A DNA stretch of 42,299 nt, from NCBI GenBank assembly GCA_945883675.1, contig CAMCYA010000006.1, positions 1 to 42,299 on the forward strand, written 5' to 3'. The position numbers were made by a program, and so were the translations under genes. How positions within the stretch are numbered: the first letter of the stretch is position 1; each line of letters starts with the position of its first letter. Below are positions 23,525 through 32,509 of the stretch, in pieces. The DNA is from Bifidobacterium breve. Its GTDB lineage: Bacteria; Actinomycetota; Actinomycetes; Nanopelagicales; Nanopelagicaceae. The notes below the pieces were generated by a model. It was not told where the DNA came from. It searched no databases and saw only the letters and a program-made list of their open reading frames with translations.

Positions 23525-24046
23525 ATGAGTGACTTGTCAGAAAAGAGCCCAGTCTTCACGGGACTAATTTTACTCACTGGGCAGGATGCTCCTGGCGCCG
23601 CTCGCGGACTCTTTAGTTCACTCTCAGAGTTTGCAATCCAGATCATTGATGTCGAACAGATAGTGATAAACCACAGACTAATACTCACACTACTGATTAC
23701 TTTAAATCCCGCTCATCAACGCGCAATCGAGACCGATTTAAACCTGTTTGCCGATAGTTCTGGTTTTGATATTGCGACAATTTTCTCTGATCAAAGCAGC
23801 CTTCCTGCTCTCAAGCAGTGCATCGGTATAGAAGTTGTCGCAGAAAAAATGCAACCAATTCACCTTCTGACAGTCGCACAAGGAATTGAAGATTTGAAGG
23901 CCAATATAGAAGGCATTACTAGGGTAAACCAAGAAAGAATTGGTCTCTTATTTAAAATTTCGGGTACAGATTTGCAAGCCGCCGTTAAAGTGATGAGTGA
24001 ACTTAAGTTTGAAAATACCCCAGATATAAGGGTCTTTACACTGTGA
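23525..24046 (+). CDS. ACT-didomain protein, the regulatory half of a SerB2-type phosphatase
   Basis: A 174-residue protein made of two ACT-like modules (about residues 9-85 and 95-172; FTGLILLTGQDAPGAARGLF and IHLLTVAQGIEDLKANIEGI mark their starts). In mycobacterial SerB2 and many actinobacteria, two ACT domains are fused ahead of the phosphoserine phosphatase. Here the ACT part ends at a TGA and the phosphatase begins 20 bases later in another frame. It probably binds serine or another amino acid and may act with SerB in trans; this is inference. The ATG at 23525 has AGGAT just upstream; the frame is open to 23483. Confidence 0.8.
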   Translation: MSDLSEKSPVFTGLILLTGQDAPGAARGLFSSLSEFAIQIIDVEQIVINHRLILTLLITLNPAHQRAIETDLNLFADSSGFDIATIFSDQSSLPALKQCIGIEVVAEKMQPIHLLTVAQGIEDLKANIEGITRVNQERIGLLFKISGTDLQAAVKVMSELKFENTPDIRVFTL

Positions 24047-24065
24047 TTGATCGCGAATAAATACA

Positions 24066-24704
24066 ATGACTAAACCCAAAATGTTAGTTCAATTTGATGT
24101 TGATTCAACTTTCATACAACAAGAAGCCATCGAACTATTGGCCTCAAAAGCTGGAGTGCTTGACGAAGTCGCACGAATCACCGATTCAGCAATGCGTGGA
24201 GAGATTGATTTTGCTCAGAGTCTGATTGCTCGTGTTCAGCTGCTAAAGGGTTTGTCCTATGAAGAGTTGGAGAAAGTGCAACAAGAGATACGCCTAACCG
24301 ATGGCGCCGAAGAATTAGTGAAGCAACTCCACGCACTTGGTCATAGCGTCTCACTTGTTTCTGGAGGATTTGTTCAAGTAATAGCGCCAACTATAGAGAG
24401 ATTATCCATAAAGTATTTCCGGGCCAATGTCTTGGAGATCGAGAGTGGTCATCTCACAGGGCGTATTGAAGGTCAAATCATTGATAGAGCAGCTAAAGCG
24501 ACCGCTTTATTGGAATTTGCTACTTTGTCCGGTGTAGAGACCACTAATACGGTCGCTATTGGCGATGGCGCAAATGATTTGGACATGATGGCTGTAGCAG
24601 GATTAAGTATTGCCTTCAACGCAAAGCCAATTGTGGTCGCCGCCGCTGATCTATCTATCAATGAACCGTCTCTTCGAGGTGTGATTAATCTGATTGGTCT
24701 TTAG
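24066..24704 (+). CDS. serB: Phosphoserine phosphatase SerB, catalytic domain only
   Basis: Hydrolyses phosphoserine to serine, the last step of serine synthesis. The 212-residue HAD enzyme has motif I FDVDSTFIQQE (D11, D13; E20 is the substrate-binding glutamate), motif II SLVSGGF (S99), the conserved lysine in DRAAKATAL, and motif III/IV AIGDGANDLDM. It lacks the N-terminal ACT domains usual for actinobacterial SerB2, which are encoded by the separate gene just upstream. An in-frame stop at 24048-24050 rules out an extended N-terminus. No Shine-Dalgarno or good -10 box precedes the ATG. It ends 3 bases from the convergent hisG stop. Confidence 0.93.
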   Translation: MTKPKMLVQFDVDSTFIQQEAIELLASKAGVLDEVARITDSAMRGEIDFAQSLIARVQLLKGLSYEELEKVQQEIRLTDGAEELVKQLHALGHSVSLVSGGFVQVIAPTIERLSIKYFRANVLEIESGHLTGRIEGQIIDRAAKATALLEFATLSGVETTNTVAIGDGANDLDMMAVAGLSIAFNAKPIVVAAADLSINEPSLRGVINLIGL

Positions 24705-24707
24705 AAA

Positions 24708-25553
24708 CTACAATCGACAAGCATGAATGTCAGTGACCAAGATCCCTCTAGCACCGATCGCCCATAACTGATCCATAACATTATTTGTCTCTTCACGTAA
24801 AACCATCGCTCTTACCGCTACCCATTCTGGCTTTTGCAGCGGTGATATCGTCGGAGACTCTAAACCTGGAGTAATAGCGCATGCCTGTTCTAAAAACGTC
24901 TTTTGAACATCATAATCAAGCAAAACATAACGTCTTGCAGTAACTACACCCTGAACTCTTCTAATCAAAACATCGAGTTCTGGTTTGATCTCGGTTCCAG
25001 AACGGGCGATCACGACAGCTTCACTGTGCAGAATCGGTTCTCCGAAAATCTTTAAACCGGCTTGGCGCAAAGTGTTTCCAGTGCTAACAACATCGGCAAC
25101 TAAATCTGCTACCCCTAGGCGCACACTACTTTCAACGGCTCCATCTAGTCGTACTATTTCAGCTTTTATTTTCAAATCAGTTAAGTGCTGTTGAACCAAC
25201 CCCGGGTATGCCGTTGCAACACGCTTGCCGGAGATATCGCTCATTGAAAAGTTTTTCTCCATAGGCCCTGCAAAGCGAAAAGTGGATTTACCAAAATCTA
25301 AAGGGAGAATCTCAGTGGCCTGCGCGCCAGAATCAATCATCAGATCCCGACCTGTAATTCCTGCTTCAAGTTCTCCTGTACCGACATATACCGCAATATC
25401 GCGAGGGCGAAGATAGTAGAACTCAACGCCATTATCGGGATCAGAAATAATGAGATCGCGGCTATCGGTACGTTGGCGATATCCCGCTTCTTTTAGAGTT
25501 TCAATGGCTACATCAGCCAACGATCCCTTATTTGGTACAGCTACTCTTAGCAT
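24708..25553 (-). CDS. hisG: ATP phosphoribosyltransferase HisG (long form)
   Basis: First enzyme of histidine biosynthesis, condensing ATP with PRPP. The 281-residue length, with a C-terminal ACT-like regulatory domain (about 205-281, GARGILVTDIHACRL at the end), marks the long, histidine-inhibited form that needs no HisZ. The PRPP-binding ADLVADVVSTGNTLRQAGL and GTGELEAGITGRD are present. The start is the ATG at 25553, six bases after a TAGGAG Shine-Dalgarno that overlaps the hisE stop. The ATG at 25559 abuts that motif and cannot use it. It is co-transcribed with hisE. Confidence 0.96.
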   Translation of the reverse strand: MLRVAVPNKGSLADVAIETLKEAGYRQRTDSRDLIISDPDNGVEFYYLRPRDIAVYVGTGELEAGITGRDLMIDSGAQATEILPLDFGKSTFRFAGPMEKNFSMSDISGKRVATAYPGLVQQHLTDLKIKAEIVRLDGAVESSVRLGVADLVADVVSTGNTLRQAGLKIFGEPILHSEAVVIARSGTEIKPELDVLIRRVQGVVTARRYVLLDYDVQKTFLEQACAITPGLESPTISPLQKPEWVAVRAMVLREETNNVMDQLWAIGARGILVTDIHACRL

Positions 25554-25562
25554 TGCCATCTC

Positions 25563-25826
25563 CTAAAGGAATTTGTAGACGTCATTAATAGAAAGACCTC
25601 GAGCTATCATCAATACTTGAAGTTGATAGAGCAACTGACTTATCTCTTCAGCTAATTCATCATCTGTTTCATGTTCTGCTGCGAGCCACACTTCACCAGC
25701 TTCTTCTAAAACTTTCTTCCCGATTTCGTGAACACCAGAATTTACGGCCAGTACTGTGCCTGAATTAGGAGCATTCTCTGCAACTTTTTCGGATAGCTCT
25801 TTCCACAAGGTTTCAAAGCTTTTCAT
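25563..25826 (-). CDS. hisE: Phosphoribosyl-ATP diphosphatase HisE
   Basis: Second step of histidine biosynthesis, splitting pyrophosphate from phosphoribosyl-ATP. The 87-residue all-helical protein shows the MazG-like metal-binding pattern [15 protein letters not shown] and [19 protein letters not shown]. It is a stand-alone HisE, not fused to HisI, as is usual in actinobacteria. The start is ATG 25826 with a TAAACT -10 box 6 bases upstream, so the hisE-hisG pair has its own leaderless promoter. Confidence 0.95.
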   Translation of the reverse strand: MKSFETLWKELSEKVAENAPNSGTVLAVNSGVHEIGKKVLEEAGEVWLAAEHETDDELAEEISQLLYQLQVLMIARGLSINDVYKFL

Positions 25827-25832
25827 GGCTAA

Positions 25833-25838
25833 AGTTTA
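25833..25838 (-). promoter_or_regulatory. -10 box TAAACT of hisE-hisG
   Basis: TAAACT is 6 bases before the hisE ATG in the 46-base gap after rpe. No histidine attenuator or T-box is possible in so short a space. Confidence 0.6.
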
Positions 25839-25872
25839 CTGGAGATGCAAGCGTGGGGTGTTGCCTTTTAAA

Positions 25873-26541
25873 TCAGGAACCCAGGTAATCGTGAGCGTGT
25901 TTTCGCAACTTCTCGACCATAGCTGCAGGGTCTGGATCATTGAATACAGCACTTCCAACAACAAATGTATCTGCGCCCGCTTCTAGTGCAAACTCGATAG
26001 TTGACATTGAAACTCCGCCATCGACCTGTAGCCATATAGGGCGATCTCCAATGATCTGCCTGGTGCGTTTTACTTTGGACATCATATTTTCCATAAACTT
26101 CTGTCCCCCAAAACCAGGCTCTACTGTCATAATTAAAAACATATCCAGTTGATCAACGAACTCCTCGTAAGCATCAATCTCCGTTCCTGGTTTAATGCCT
26201 AAGCTAGCTCTGGAACCGGCTGCACGTATGTTTTTCAATGTCTGACCAATATTTCGGGTAGCCTCAGCGTGAATGGTGACAGAAGCGCATCCAATTTCTG
26301 CGTAATTCACGGCAATTTCATCGACATCCGCGACCATAAGATGCGCGTCAACTGCAAGTGTTGACTCTTTTATTATTTTTGATGCCGCTTCAAAATCAAA
26401 TGTGAAGTTTGGCACAAAAACATTATCCATAACATCAAGGTGGAGAAGGTCGGCCACTTCACTGATCTTCTTAATTTCAGAGTTTAATTGTGAAAAATCA
26501 GCGTTAAGGATGCTCGGAGTGATTCTCACTTCAGAAACCAT
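25873..26541 (-). CDS. rpe: Ribulose-phosphate 3-epimerase
   Basis: Interconverts ribulose 5-phosphate and xylulose 5-phosphate in the pentose phosphate pathway. The 222-residue TIM barrel has ITPSILNADF, the metal-binding HLDVMDNVFVPN (H34, D36), DAHLMV (H67), MTVEPGFGGQKF and the second catalytic aspartate in QVDGGV. The ATG follows rsmB by 9 bases with an AAGG-type Shine-Dalgarno, so rpe is the last gene of the def-fmt-rsmB-rpe run. The same fmt-rsmB-rpe order occurs in M. tuberculosis. Confidence 0.96.
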   Translation of the reverse strand: MVSEVRITPSILNADFSQLNSEIKKISEVADLLHLDVMDNVFVPNFTFDFEAASKIIKESTLAVDAHLMVADVDEIAVNYAEIGCASVTIHAEATRNIGQTLKNIRAAGSRASLGIKPGTEIDAYEEFVDQLDMFLIMTVEPGFGGQKFMENMMSKVKRTRQIIGDRPIWLQVDGGVSMSTIEFALEAGADTFVVGSAVFNDPDPAAMVEKLRKHAHDYLGS

Positions 26542-26550
26542 GCGTCTACC

Positions 26551-27915
26551 TTAACCTGATCGAGGACGAAACAACGCTAAATACATTGCATCAGTTCCAT
26601 GTTTATGCGTCCATAAGGAAAGCGCACCAGCACGATCGGCGCCCAATAAATTATCCGGTAAAAATGGGACCACGGAAATTTGTTCCAGGTGGGGAAATGT
26701 GCGCAACAAATCGGCCACTTGAACAGTTGTTTCGGCTAAATGAGGCGAGCAGGTTGCATAGCCAAGAACTCCACTCGGTGTTAATGCTGAAACTCCGGAT
26801 GCAATGAGTTCGCGTTGCAACTGCGTTAACGCCCTCAGATCTTTTAGATCGCGACGCCATCGCACTTCAGGTCGTCGGCGCAACGCACCTAACCCGGTGC
26901 AAGGTGCATCAATTAAAATTGCATCATATTTTTGATCCATTGAACCTAATTCGCGTCCATCTCCAACTAGAACCTGATCTCCGTGAACAACCTGACGAAC
27001 TAAATCGGCACGGCTGTTTGAAATTTCATTTGCAGTAAAAGAGATAGAGCGACCTCTTGCAATACTAGAAAGCAAGGCCGCTTTACCTCCTGGACCTGCA
27101 CACATATCCAACCAATTCTGACCTTTTGCCGCCTTACTAAAAACCTCTGCAACAAGTTGGGATCCCTCATCCTGTACACCAGCTTTCCTAGATTTGATTA
27201 AATCCAATGTGCCAGGATTACCTTTCCAATGCGCGCCGTAAGGTGAAAACTCTGTAGGTAATCCCCCAATATCTACCAAATCTTTAACAGATGAAAATCC
27301 GGGCCAAGAAACTAAAGTAGGCATAGCTGGTTCATTATTTATTTTTAACGCTTGTTCAACTTCACTCCAATCCTTCAATAAATCAAAATATGAGGAGATG
27401 ATCCACTCTGGATGTGAATAACGGATCGAAAATTGCTCAATAGGATCCTCAATTAAATCTAACGGTGCAAACCACTCTTCTTTAGTGATACGTGCAACGG
27501 ATCGCAACGCTGCATTCACGAAACTAGCTTTCGACTCTCCTAGGCGTTTTCGAGCAACCTCTACCGTGGCCGAAACGGCGGCATGATCGGGGATACGCAT
27601 TTCATGAATTTGATGAATACCAAAGCGTAAAACATCGACAATTCCCGCGTCTATCTCAGAAAACGCACGATCACTAATCTGTTCAATTATCCAGTCGTGT
27701 TTTCCTTGCATTCGTATAGTGCCATAAACAAGCTCTGTGACCAGAGACCTGTCTCTTTCATCCAGTGAACTTGCACCAAGGGCCTGCGGCAAAAGTAAGT
27801 TTGAATAGCCCATATTGCGATTGACTTCAGTTATTAGATCAAAAGCTAACAATCTTGCGGCATCGGGCTTTGGGGATCTAAAAACTTTCCTACCTGGCTC
27901 AACCAAAGCAGGCAC
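26551..27915 (-). CDS. rsmB: 16S rRNA (cytosine(967)-C5)-methyltransferase RsmB
   Basis: SAM-dependent methylase of C967 in 16S rRNA. The 454-residue protein has an N-terminal NusB-like RNA-binding domain (about 20-150, ELVYGTIRMQGKHDWII). A Rossmann methylase domain follows with VQDEGSQLVAE, DMCAGPGGKAALL, the catalytic-cysteine motif DAPCTGLGALRRRPEVRW and YATCSPHLAET (second cysteine). The start is GTG at 27915, inside the end of fmt (17-base overlap), so translation is coupled. No Shine-Dalgarno is evident. Confidence 0.95.
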   Translation of the reverse strand: MPALVEPGRKVFRSPKPDAARLLAFDLITEVNRNMGYSNLLLPQALGASSLDERDRSLVTELVYGTIRMQGKHDWIIEQISDRAFSEIDAGIVDVLRFGIHQIHEMRIPDHAAVSATVEVARKRLGESKASFVNAALRSVARITKEEWFAPLDLIEDPIEQFSIRYSHPEWIISSYFDLLKDWSEVEQALKINNEPAMPTLVSWPGFSSVKDLVDIGGLPTEFSPYGAHWKGNPGTLDLIKSRKAGVQDEGSQLVAEVFSKAAKGQNWLDMCAGPGGKAALLSSIARGRSISFTANEISNSRADLVRQVVHGDQVLVGDGRELGSMDQKYDAILIDAPCTGLGALRRRPEVRWRRDLKDLRALTQLQRELIASGVSALTPSGVLGYATCSPHLAETTVQVADLLRTFPHLEQISVVPFLPDNLLGADRAGALSLWTHKHGTDAMYLALFRPRSG

Positions 27916-28807
27916 CTAGTTCTAATCGTGCGCCACGGCTCCAATCGATAGCGCTCATCTCTCGCTTTCCAGATGGCGTAACCTTTAATAGTTCCAAACT
28001 CGATGAACTTCCGCAGGTAACAATCACTTTTTGGTCAATAACAAAAACTTCACCTGGATTGCCTTGCGAATAATCAGTTTCTTTGGCATCAGATACTTTG
28101 AAGGGTTCTTGATTAAAAACCGTCCATGCACCTGGTTCGTATGTGAAAGCTTTAATCTTTCGCAAAAGGATATGGGCTGGTTGATTAAAATCAATTCTTG
28201 CTTCAGTTTTTGAGATCTTAGCGGCATAAGTTGTAGGACCGCTCTGCGGGAGTGGCTCAACGCCTAATTCGATCTTGCTTATTGCTTCTTTGATAACACC
28301 AACTCCAAGCTCGGATAACTCCTTTAAGAGTTCAAAGCTCCTCCACGTGGGATCAATAGCAAGCTTTCCTTGTGAGTAGATTGGTCCCGTATCTAAACCT
28401 TTATCAAGTTTGAAGACTGTAACGCCGCTTTCTAAATCTCCATTTTCCAACGAGCGTTGAGCCGGCGCGGCGCCGCGATATGCAGGCAATAATGAGAAGT
28501 GGAGATTTAAGAATCCATGTAATGGAAGGTTAAGTAAGTTGTCAGGCAGAATGACGCCATAACCGATCGTAATGATTAGGTCAAAATTTGCAGCAACGGG
28601 TAGTAATTCCAAGGACGATTCAGGTTTGATTATCTCAATGTTTTTCGCGTGCGCCCACACGGAGACCGGGCTTTCGGCATTTTTCTGACCTCTACCGGAC
28701 GGCCTGTCAGGTTGTGTAATGATCAGATCTAATTGATGTTCAGATGCAAGTAGCCAATCCAATGTCGGTATAGCAACACCTGGGGACGCAGCAACAGCTA
28801 TCCGCAC
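27899..28807 (-). CDS. fmt: Methionyl-tRNA formyltransferase
   Basis: Formylates initiator Met-tRNA using 10-formyltetrahydrofolate. The 302-residue protein has the catalytic triad N101, H103 and D139 (LNLHFSLLPAYRGAAPAQ and LDKGLDTGPI). A C-terminal OB-fold tRNA-binding domain starts at about residue 205. The start is GTG 28807, sharing one base with the def stop (TAGTG). def and fmt act on opposite ends of the same process, adding and removing the formyl group, and are coupled here as in most bacteria. Confidence 0.96.
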   Translation of the reverse strand: MRIAVAASPGVAIPTLDWLLASEHQLDLIITQPDRPSGRGQKNAESPVSVWAHAKNIEIIKPESSLELLPVAANFDLIITIGYGVILPDNLLNLPLHGFLNLHFSLLPAYRGAAPAQRSLENGDLESGVTVFKLDKGLDTGPIYSQGKLAIDPTWRSFELLKELSELGVGVIKEAISKIELGVEPLPQSGPTTYAAKISKTEARIDFNQPAHILLRKIKAFTYEPGAWTVFNQEPFKVSDAKETDYSQGNPGEVFVIDQKVIVTCGSSSSLELLKVTPSGKREMSAIDWSRGARLELGACFG

Positions 28808-29367
28808 TAAGTATTCCGTCCGAACATCGAGTGAGGCGATTCCTTAATCGAAACATTAATGCCCGCTTGGGAAGCCTGTGAAAACCAATCTGACTCGCGA
28901 ATTTCCTTCATTGCTAGTTTTCGATTAGTTTTTGAAAGCTTGTCGATGAAGAGAACTCCGTTTAGATGATCGTTCTCATGTTGGAGGGCGCGTGCAAGAA
29001 ACTCCGTTCCTTCAATTGTTACGGGTTCACCATGCATATTAAAGCCTTTCGCCACAACGTGCATGGATCTAGGCGTGTCATAGCGAATCTCGGGAAAAGA
29101 CAGGCAGCCCTCTTCCCCGTCTTGCATTTCATCACTGAGATCAAGTGTTGGATTAACAAGGTGACCCAATGCTTCATCAACATCCCATACAAAGACTCTA
29201 AGTGGAACACCGATCTGCGGAGCTGCCAAGCCGGCACCAGGTGCCTCGAGCATTGTTTGCGTTAAATCGGCTACAAGAACGCGCAATTCTTTATCAAAAG
29301 TGGTGACATCTGATGCAGGTGTTGTAAGCACCGGATCACCAAATAACCGGATCGGTTGAATTGACAT
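28807..29367 (-). CDS. def: Peptide deformylase
   Basis: Removes the formyl group from nascent proteins. The 186-residue metalloenzyme has all three motifs: GAGLAAPQIG (44-53), EGCLSFP (metal ligand C88) and QHENDHLNG (H130, E131, H134). A C-terminal extension of about 35 residues after LFIDKLSK is typical of actinobacterial forms. The start is ATG 29367 with a TAGTAT -10 box 6 bases upstream, between priA and def. The def-fmt-rsmB-rpe run can therefore be transcribed on its own. Confidence 0.96.
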   Translation of the reverse strand: MSIQPIRLFGDPVLTTPASDVTTFDKELRVLVADLTQTMLEAPGAGLAAPQIGVPLRVFVWDVDEALGHLVNPTLDLSDEMQDGEEGCLSFPEIRYDTPRSMHVVAKGFNMHGEPVTIEGTEFLARALQHENDHLNGVLFIDKLSKTNRKLAMKEIRESDWFSQASQAGINVSIKESPHSMFGRNT

Positions 29368-29373
29368 GAGTCA

Positions 29374-29379
29374 ATACTA
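29374..29379 (-). promoter_or_regulatory. -10 box TAGTAT of def-fmt-rsmB-rpe
   Basis: TAGTAT lies 6 bases before the def ATG in the 20-base gap after priA. No Shine-Dalgarno is seen. Confidence 0.55.
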
Positions 29380-29387
29380 CCAACGCT

Positions 29388-31304
29388 TTAGAGTGAATAA
29401 GGCTCTAATCGCAATGTCAACAAATCTTTCCTAGCGACGCTGCGTTTTTTCTGCAGTTCATGCAAGAAAGATTGCAATTCACCCGCTTCACTATGATCGC
29501 AATAGAGAACAATTTTAGACTGACTCTTTGCAATAGGTGTGGGACCAAAAACCTGAACCGATACCGGCAACCTATTGTCTTTAATGGCTTTGCGTAGCCC
29601 CGCCGAAATTGGCATGCTCTCTTTTTCAGAAACTATAAGGACCGCAGAGGCCACATACGGTGGAAGATTGAGTTCCTTTCGTTCGGCAAGATCACGTTTC
29701 AAAAGAGGAACAATATTCCAGCGTGTTACAGCGGGGACTATGGGATGCACGGTATCAATTACCATTATTACGTTACCACCAACACCGACCAGCGCTGCCG
29801 TTTCGAAAATTGTCTCGCGTGCTCGTTCCGGCGTGCGGATATCGGTATGTGAAAACAATCTAATTGCATCCAAAATAACCACGGCGGCGTAACCACCGGT
29901 AACTCTTGGCTGCGCCCCTGGTGTTGAAAGAACTAATGAAGGTTTTGCTTCAACACGATCTTTGATTACATCCCCGGCTGAGATAATCACAGGGATTCCA
30001 GGAAATGCTCGAGAGAGCTCTTCTGAAGCTCTTTCAATTCCACGACCCGCTAGATACTGCGAACTCCCCTTACAAAAACCGCATCTCCACTCCTTAAAGG
30101 TTTTCCCACAATGCACACACATTGGTGGAATTGATCGGCCACCAACCTGTAACCGACCACCACAATCGCATTGAGCAATATTTCTGCACTGTGCACACAG
30201 GAGTGCATTTCCATAACCTTTTCTTGCCGCGAAGAAAAGAACCGGACCATTCTTAAGTGCTTTTCTTATCTCAGAAAAGATCCTTCCAGGCAAGAGTGTT
30301 CCATGATCTGGGTTGAAGGCGTTGACAACCACAGGTAATTGGTGGGGTTCAAATTCGACTGTTCCTTCATCAATTGCATGAGCCATTTGCACTGATGGGC
30401 AGTAGCCAACCGTAATCAGTTCCAAATTTTCCAACATGCAACGTTTTTTAGCTACATCCTTGCTATTCCAGCCTGGGGATCTAATCTCGTAATGCTCAGG
30501 CGAAGATTCTTTAAAGATGATTATTGTTGAAAGTTCGGATACGGGCGCAAAAACGGAGCTTCGCGTCCCAACAACTATTTTTTTATTATCACTCAGGCAA
30601 TTGAGAAAGTTTGAATATCTTTCTTCACGCGACATTGATGCGGTGAGTTTTAACACACAGGTTTTCGCTGTAACAAGGTGATTAATGATTTGATCAACAT
30701 CGCTCTCATCTGGAGCGACGATTAGCACAGATCCTTTAGCAAGAAGATTCTCTGCCATAGATGCCACCTGCTCCGGAGCATCGATGGCAGGAGCCAACTG
30801 TATGAAACGGGATTTAACTTTCTTCAAATCACGAAGTCTTGCTGACTTCTTGGGCTGCTCTCGATTTTCTACTGAAAGCTCTTGAGTGGCCGGTGTCTTG
30901 TCTACAGAGGCGACTCTGGGCGGGATGGCTGAGCGAATAACATCCCACGGATTACAAGCGTAATCGCGCGCAATCTCCTCGAATAACTTAAGGGAAGCTT
31001 CTGTTGCGACTGGATATGGCGAAAGAATTTTAGTGATGAACTTAATCGTTCCTGATCGTTCTGGTTGTTCAACGCGTTCAACGATAATTCCTTCAACCTC
31101 ATTGCTACCAAAAGGTATTTGAATTCGAATTCCAACAGCAGCTAAATTGGAGAACTTCTCAGGAACACAGTAGTCATAGAGTTCATCAAGATGAAAAACG
31201 CCGGTATCAACTCGAACTTTGACATATGCTAGCGAAGAGGCTTTAGGGCCAGAAGGCATTGCAGCAACTTCGGCTCTTAAACGAAAAAGCCTCGAAGTTG
31301 CCAC
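29388..31304 (-). CDS. priA: Primosomal protein N' (PriA-like), helicase motifs absent
   Basis: A 638-residue PriA homologue. The N-terminal 3'-end-binding domain (about 25-125, YVKVRVDTG, IQIPFGSNEVEGIIV) and the zinc module with eight cysteines (from CAQCRNIAQCDCGG to EWRCGFCKG) are kept, as is the C-terminal domain. The Walker A position reads KGSVLIVAPDESD with no GKT, and the DEEH box position reads FKESSPEH. It therefore cannot be a normal ATP-driven helicase, which is known for actinobacterial PriA. A structural role in replication restart is inferred. The start may be GTG 31304 (listed) or ATG 31259. It lies 12 bases after metK. Confidence 0.9.
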   Translation of the reverse strand: MATSRLFRLRAEVAAMPSGPKASSLAYVKVRVDTGVFHLDELYDYCVPEKFSNLAAVGIRIQIPFGSNEVEGIIVERVEQPERSGTIKFITKILSPYPVATEASLKLFEEIARDYACNPWDVIRSAIPPRVASVDKTPATQELSVENREQPKKSARLRDLKKVKSRFIQLAPAIDAPEQVASMAENLLAKGSVLIVAPDESDVDQIINHLVTAKTCVLKLTASMSREERYSNFLNCLSDNKKIVVGTRSSVFAPVSELSTIIIFKESSPEHYEIRSPGWNSKDVAKKRCMLENLELITVGYCPSVQMAHAIDEGTVEFEPHQLPVVVNAFNPDHGTLLPGRIFSEIRKALKNGPVLFFAARKGYGNALLCAQCRNIAQCDCGGRLQVGGRSIPPMCVHCGKTFKEWRCGFCKGSSQYLAGRGIERASEELSRAFPGIPVIISAGDVIKDRVEAKPSLVLSTPGAQPRVTGGYAAVVILDAIRLFSHTDIRTPERARETIFETAALVGVGGNVIMVIDTVHPIVPAVTRWNIVPLLKRDLAERKELNLPPYVASAVLIVSEKESMPISAGLRKAIKDNRLPVSVQVFGPTPIAKSQSKIVLYCDHSEAGELQSFLHELQKKRSVARKDLLTLRLEPYSL

Positions 31305-31316
31305 AAGTATTTCTAT

Positions 31317-32507
31317 CTATTTAATTGCATTTTGAAGAGCAGAAGTTCGATCCGTGCGCTCCCAAGCAAACTCTGGAAGTTCGCGTCCGAAGTGTCCGTA
31401 GGCACTCGTTAGCGAATAGATAGGACGCAGTAATTCCAAATCTCTAATGATTGCCGCAGGACGTAAATCAAATGTCGAAAGAACAGCGTCCTGTATCTTT
31501 AAAACAGGAACAGTTTCGGTCCCAAAAGTTTCAACAAAAACTCCAACCGGCTGGGCTTTGCCAATCGCATATGCAACCTGAACTTCACATCTTTTAGCCA
31601 AGCCAGCCGCAACAACATTCTTAGCGACCCAACGCATGGCATAAGCGGCCGAGCGATCTACCTTTGATGGATCCTTACCACTAAATGCGCCACCTCCGTG
31701 TCGAGCCATGCCACCGTAAGTATCAACGATAATTTTTCTACCAGTCAAACCTGCATCACCCATTGGGCCACCGATTACAAAACGTCCCGTCGGATTGATA
31801 AGCGTCCGCAAATTACTCTTTGGAAGATCTATCAGTTTGAGTATCGGGTCGATAACGTGCTCAATAATCTCTGGTGTGAGTTTCTTTACTACATCCACAC
31901 TTTCTGAATGCTGACTTGAGATAACAACGGTATCAATAGCAACTGCAGTATCACCTTCATATTCAATAGTTACCTGTGTTTTGCCGTCAGGTCTAAGGTA
32001 AGCCAGATCTCCAGACTTTCTAACCTTTGTTAACTGAGCAGCTAGAGCGTGTGCTAACCAGATTGGAAGCGGCATTAATTCTTTAGTGTCATCGCAGGCA
32101 TAACCAAACATCAAACCCTGATCTCCAGCGCCTTGAAGATCCAACGGATCGACTGCGGCAGAGACTCTGTGCTCATAGGCATCATCGATACCGGCTGCAA
32201 TATCTTGTGATTGTTGACCAATAGAGATCGAAACACCGCAAGAATTCCCATCAAATCCCTTGTCGGAAGAGTCATACCCAATATCTAATACTGTGTCTCG
32301 TACAATTCCCATTACATCGGCGTAGCCATTAGTTGTCACTTCACCAGCTACGTGAACCTGTCCGGTAGTTATCAACGTTTCAACTGCCACGCGACTTGTT
32401 TTATCTTGAGATATCAGCGAATCTAGAACAGCATCAGATATCGCATCTGCAATTTTATCTGGATGTCCTTCGGTAACTGATTCTGATGTAAAAAGTCGTT
32501 TTGACAT
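31317..32507 (-). CDS. metK: S-adenosylmethionine synthetase
   Basis: Makes SAM from methionine and ATP. The 396-residue protein starts [22 protein letters not shown], with the ATP-binding GHPDK. It also has [12 protein letters not shown], the phosphate-binding [18 protein letters not shown] and [11 protein letters not shown]. The ATG at 32507 has AGG six bases before it; an in-frame TTG at 32513 is unlikely. The start codon lies just after the coaBC stop. There is no SAM riboswitch, since the gene is internal to an operon. It works with MetH, encoded 23 kb away in the window. Confidence 0.97.
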   Translation of the reverse strand: MSKRLFTSESVTEGHPDKIADAISDAVLDSLISQDKTSRVAVETLITTGQVHVAGEVTTNGYADVMGIVRDTVLDIGYDSSDKGFDGNSCGVSISIGQQSQDIAAGIDDAYEHRVSAAVDPLDLQGAGDQGLMFGYACDDTKELMPLPIWLAHALAAQLTKVRKSGDLAYLRPDGKTQVTIEYEGDTAVAIDTVVISSQHSESVDVVKKLTPEIIEHVIDPILKLIDLPKSNLRTLINPTGRFVIGGPMGDAGLTGRKIIVDTYGGMARHGGGAFSGKDPSKVDRSAAYAMRWVAKNVVAAGLAKRCEVQVAYAIGKAQPVGVFVETFGTETVPVLKIQDAVLSTFDLRPAAIIRDLELLRPIYSLTSAYGHFGRELPEFAWERTDRTSALQNAIK

Positions 32508-32509
32508 TT

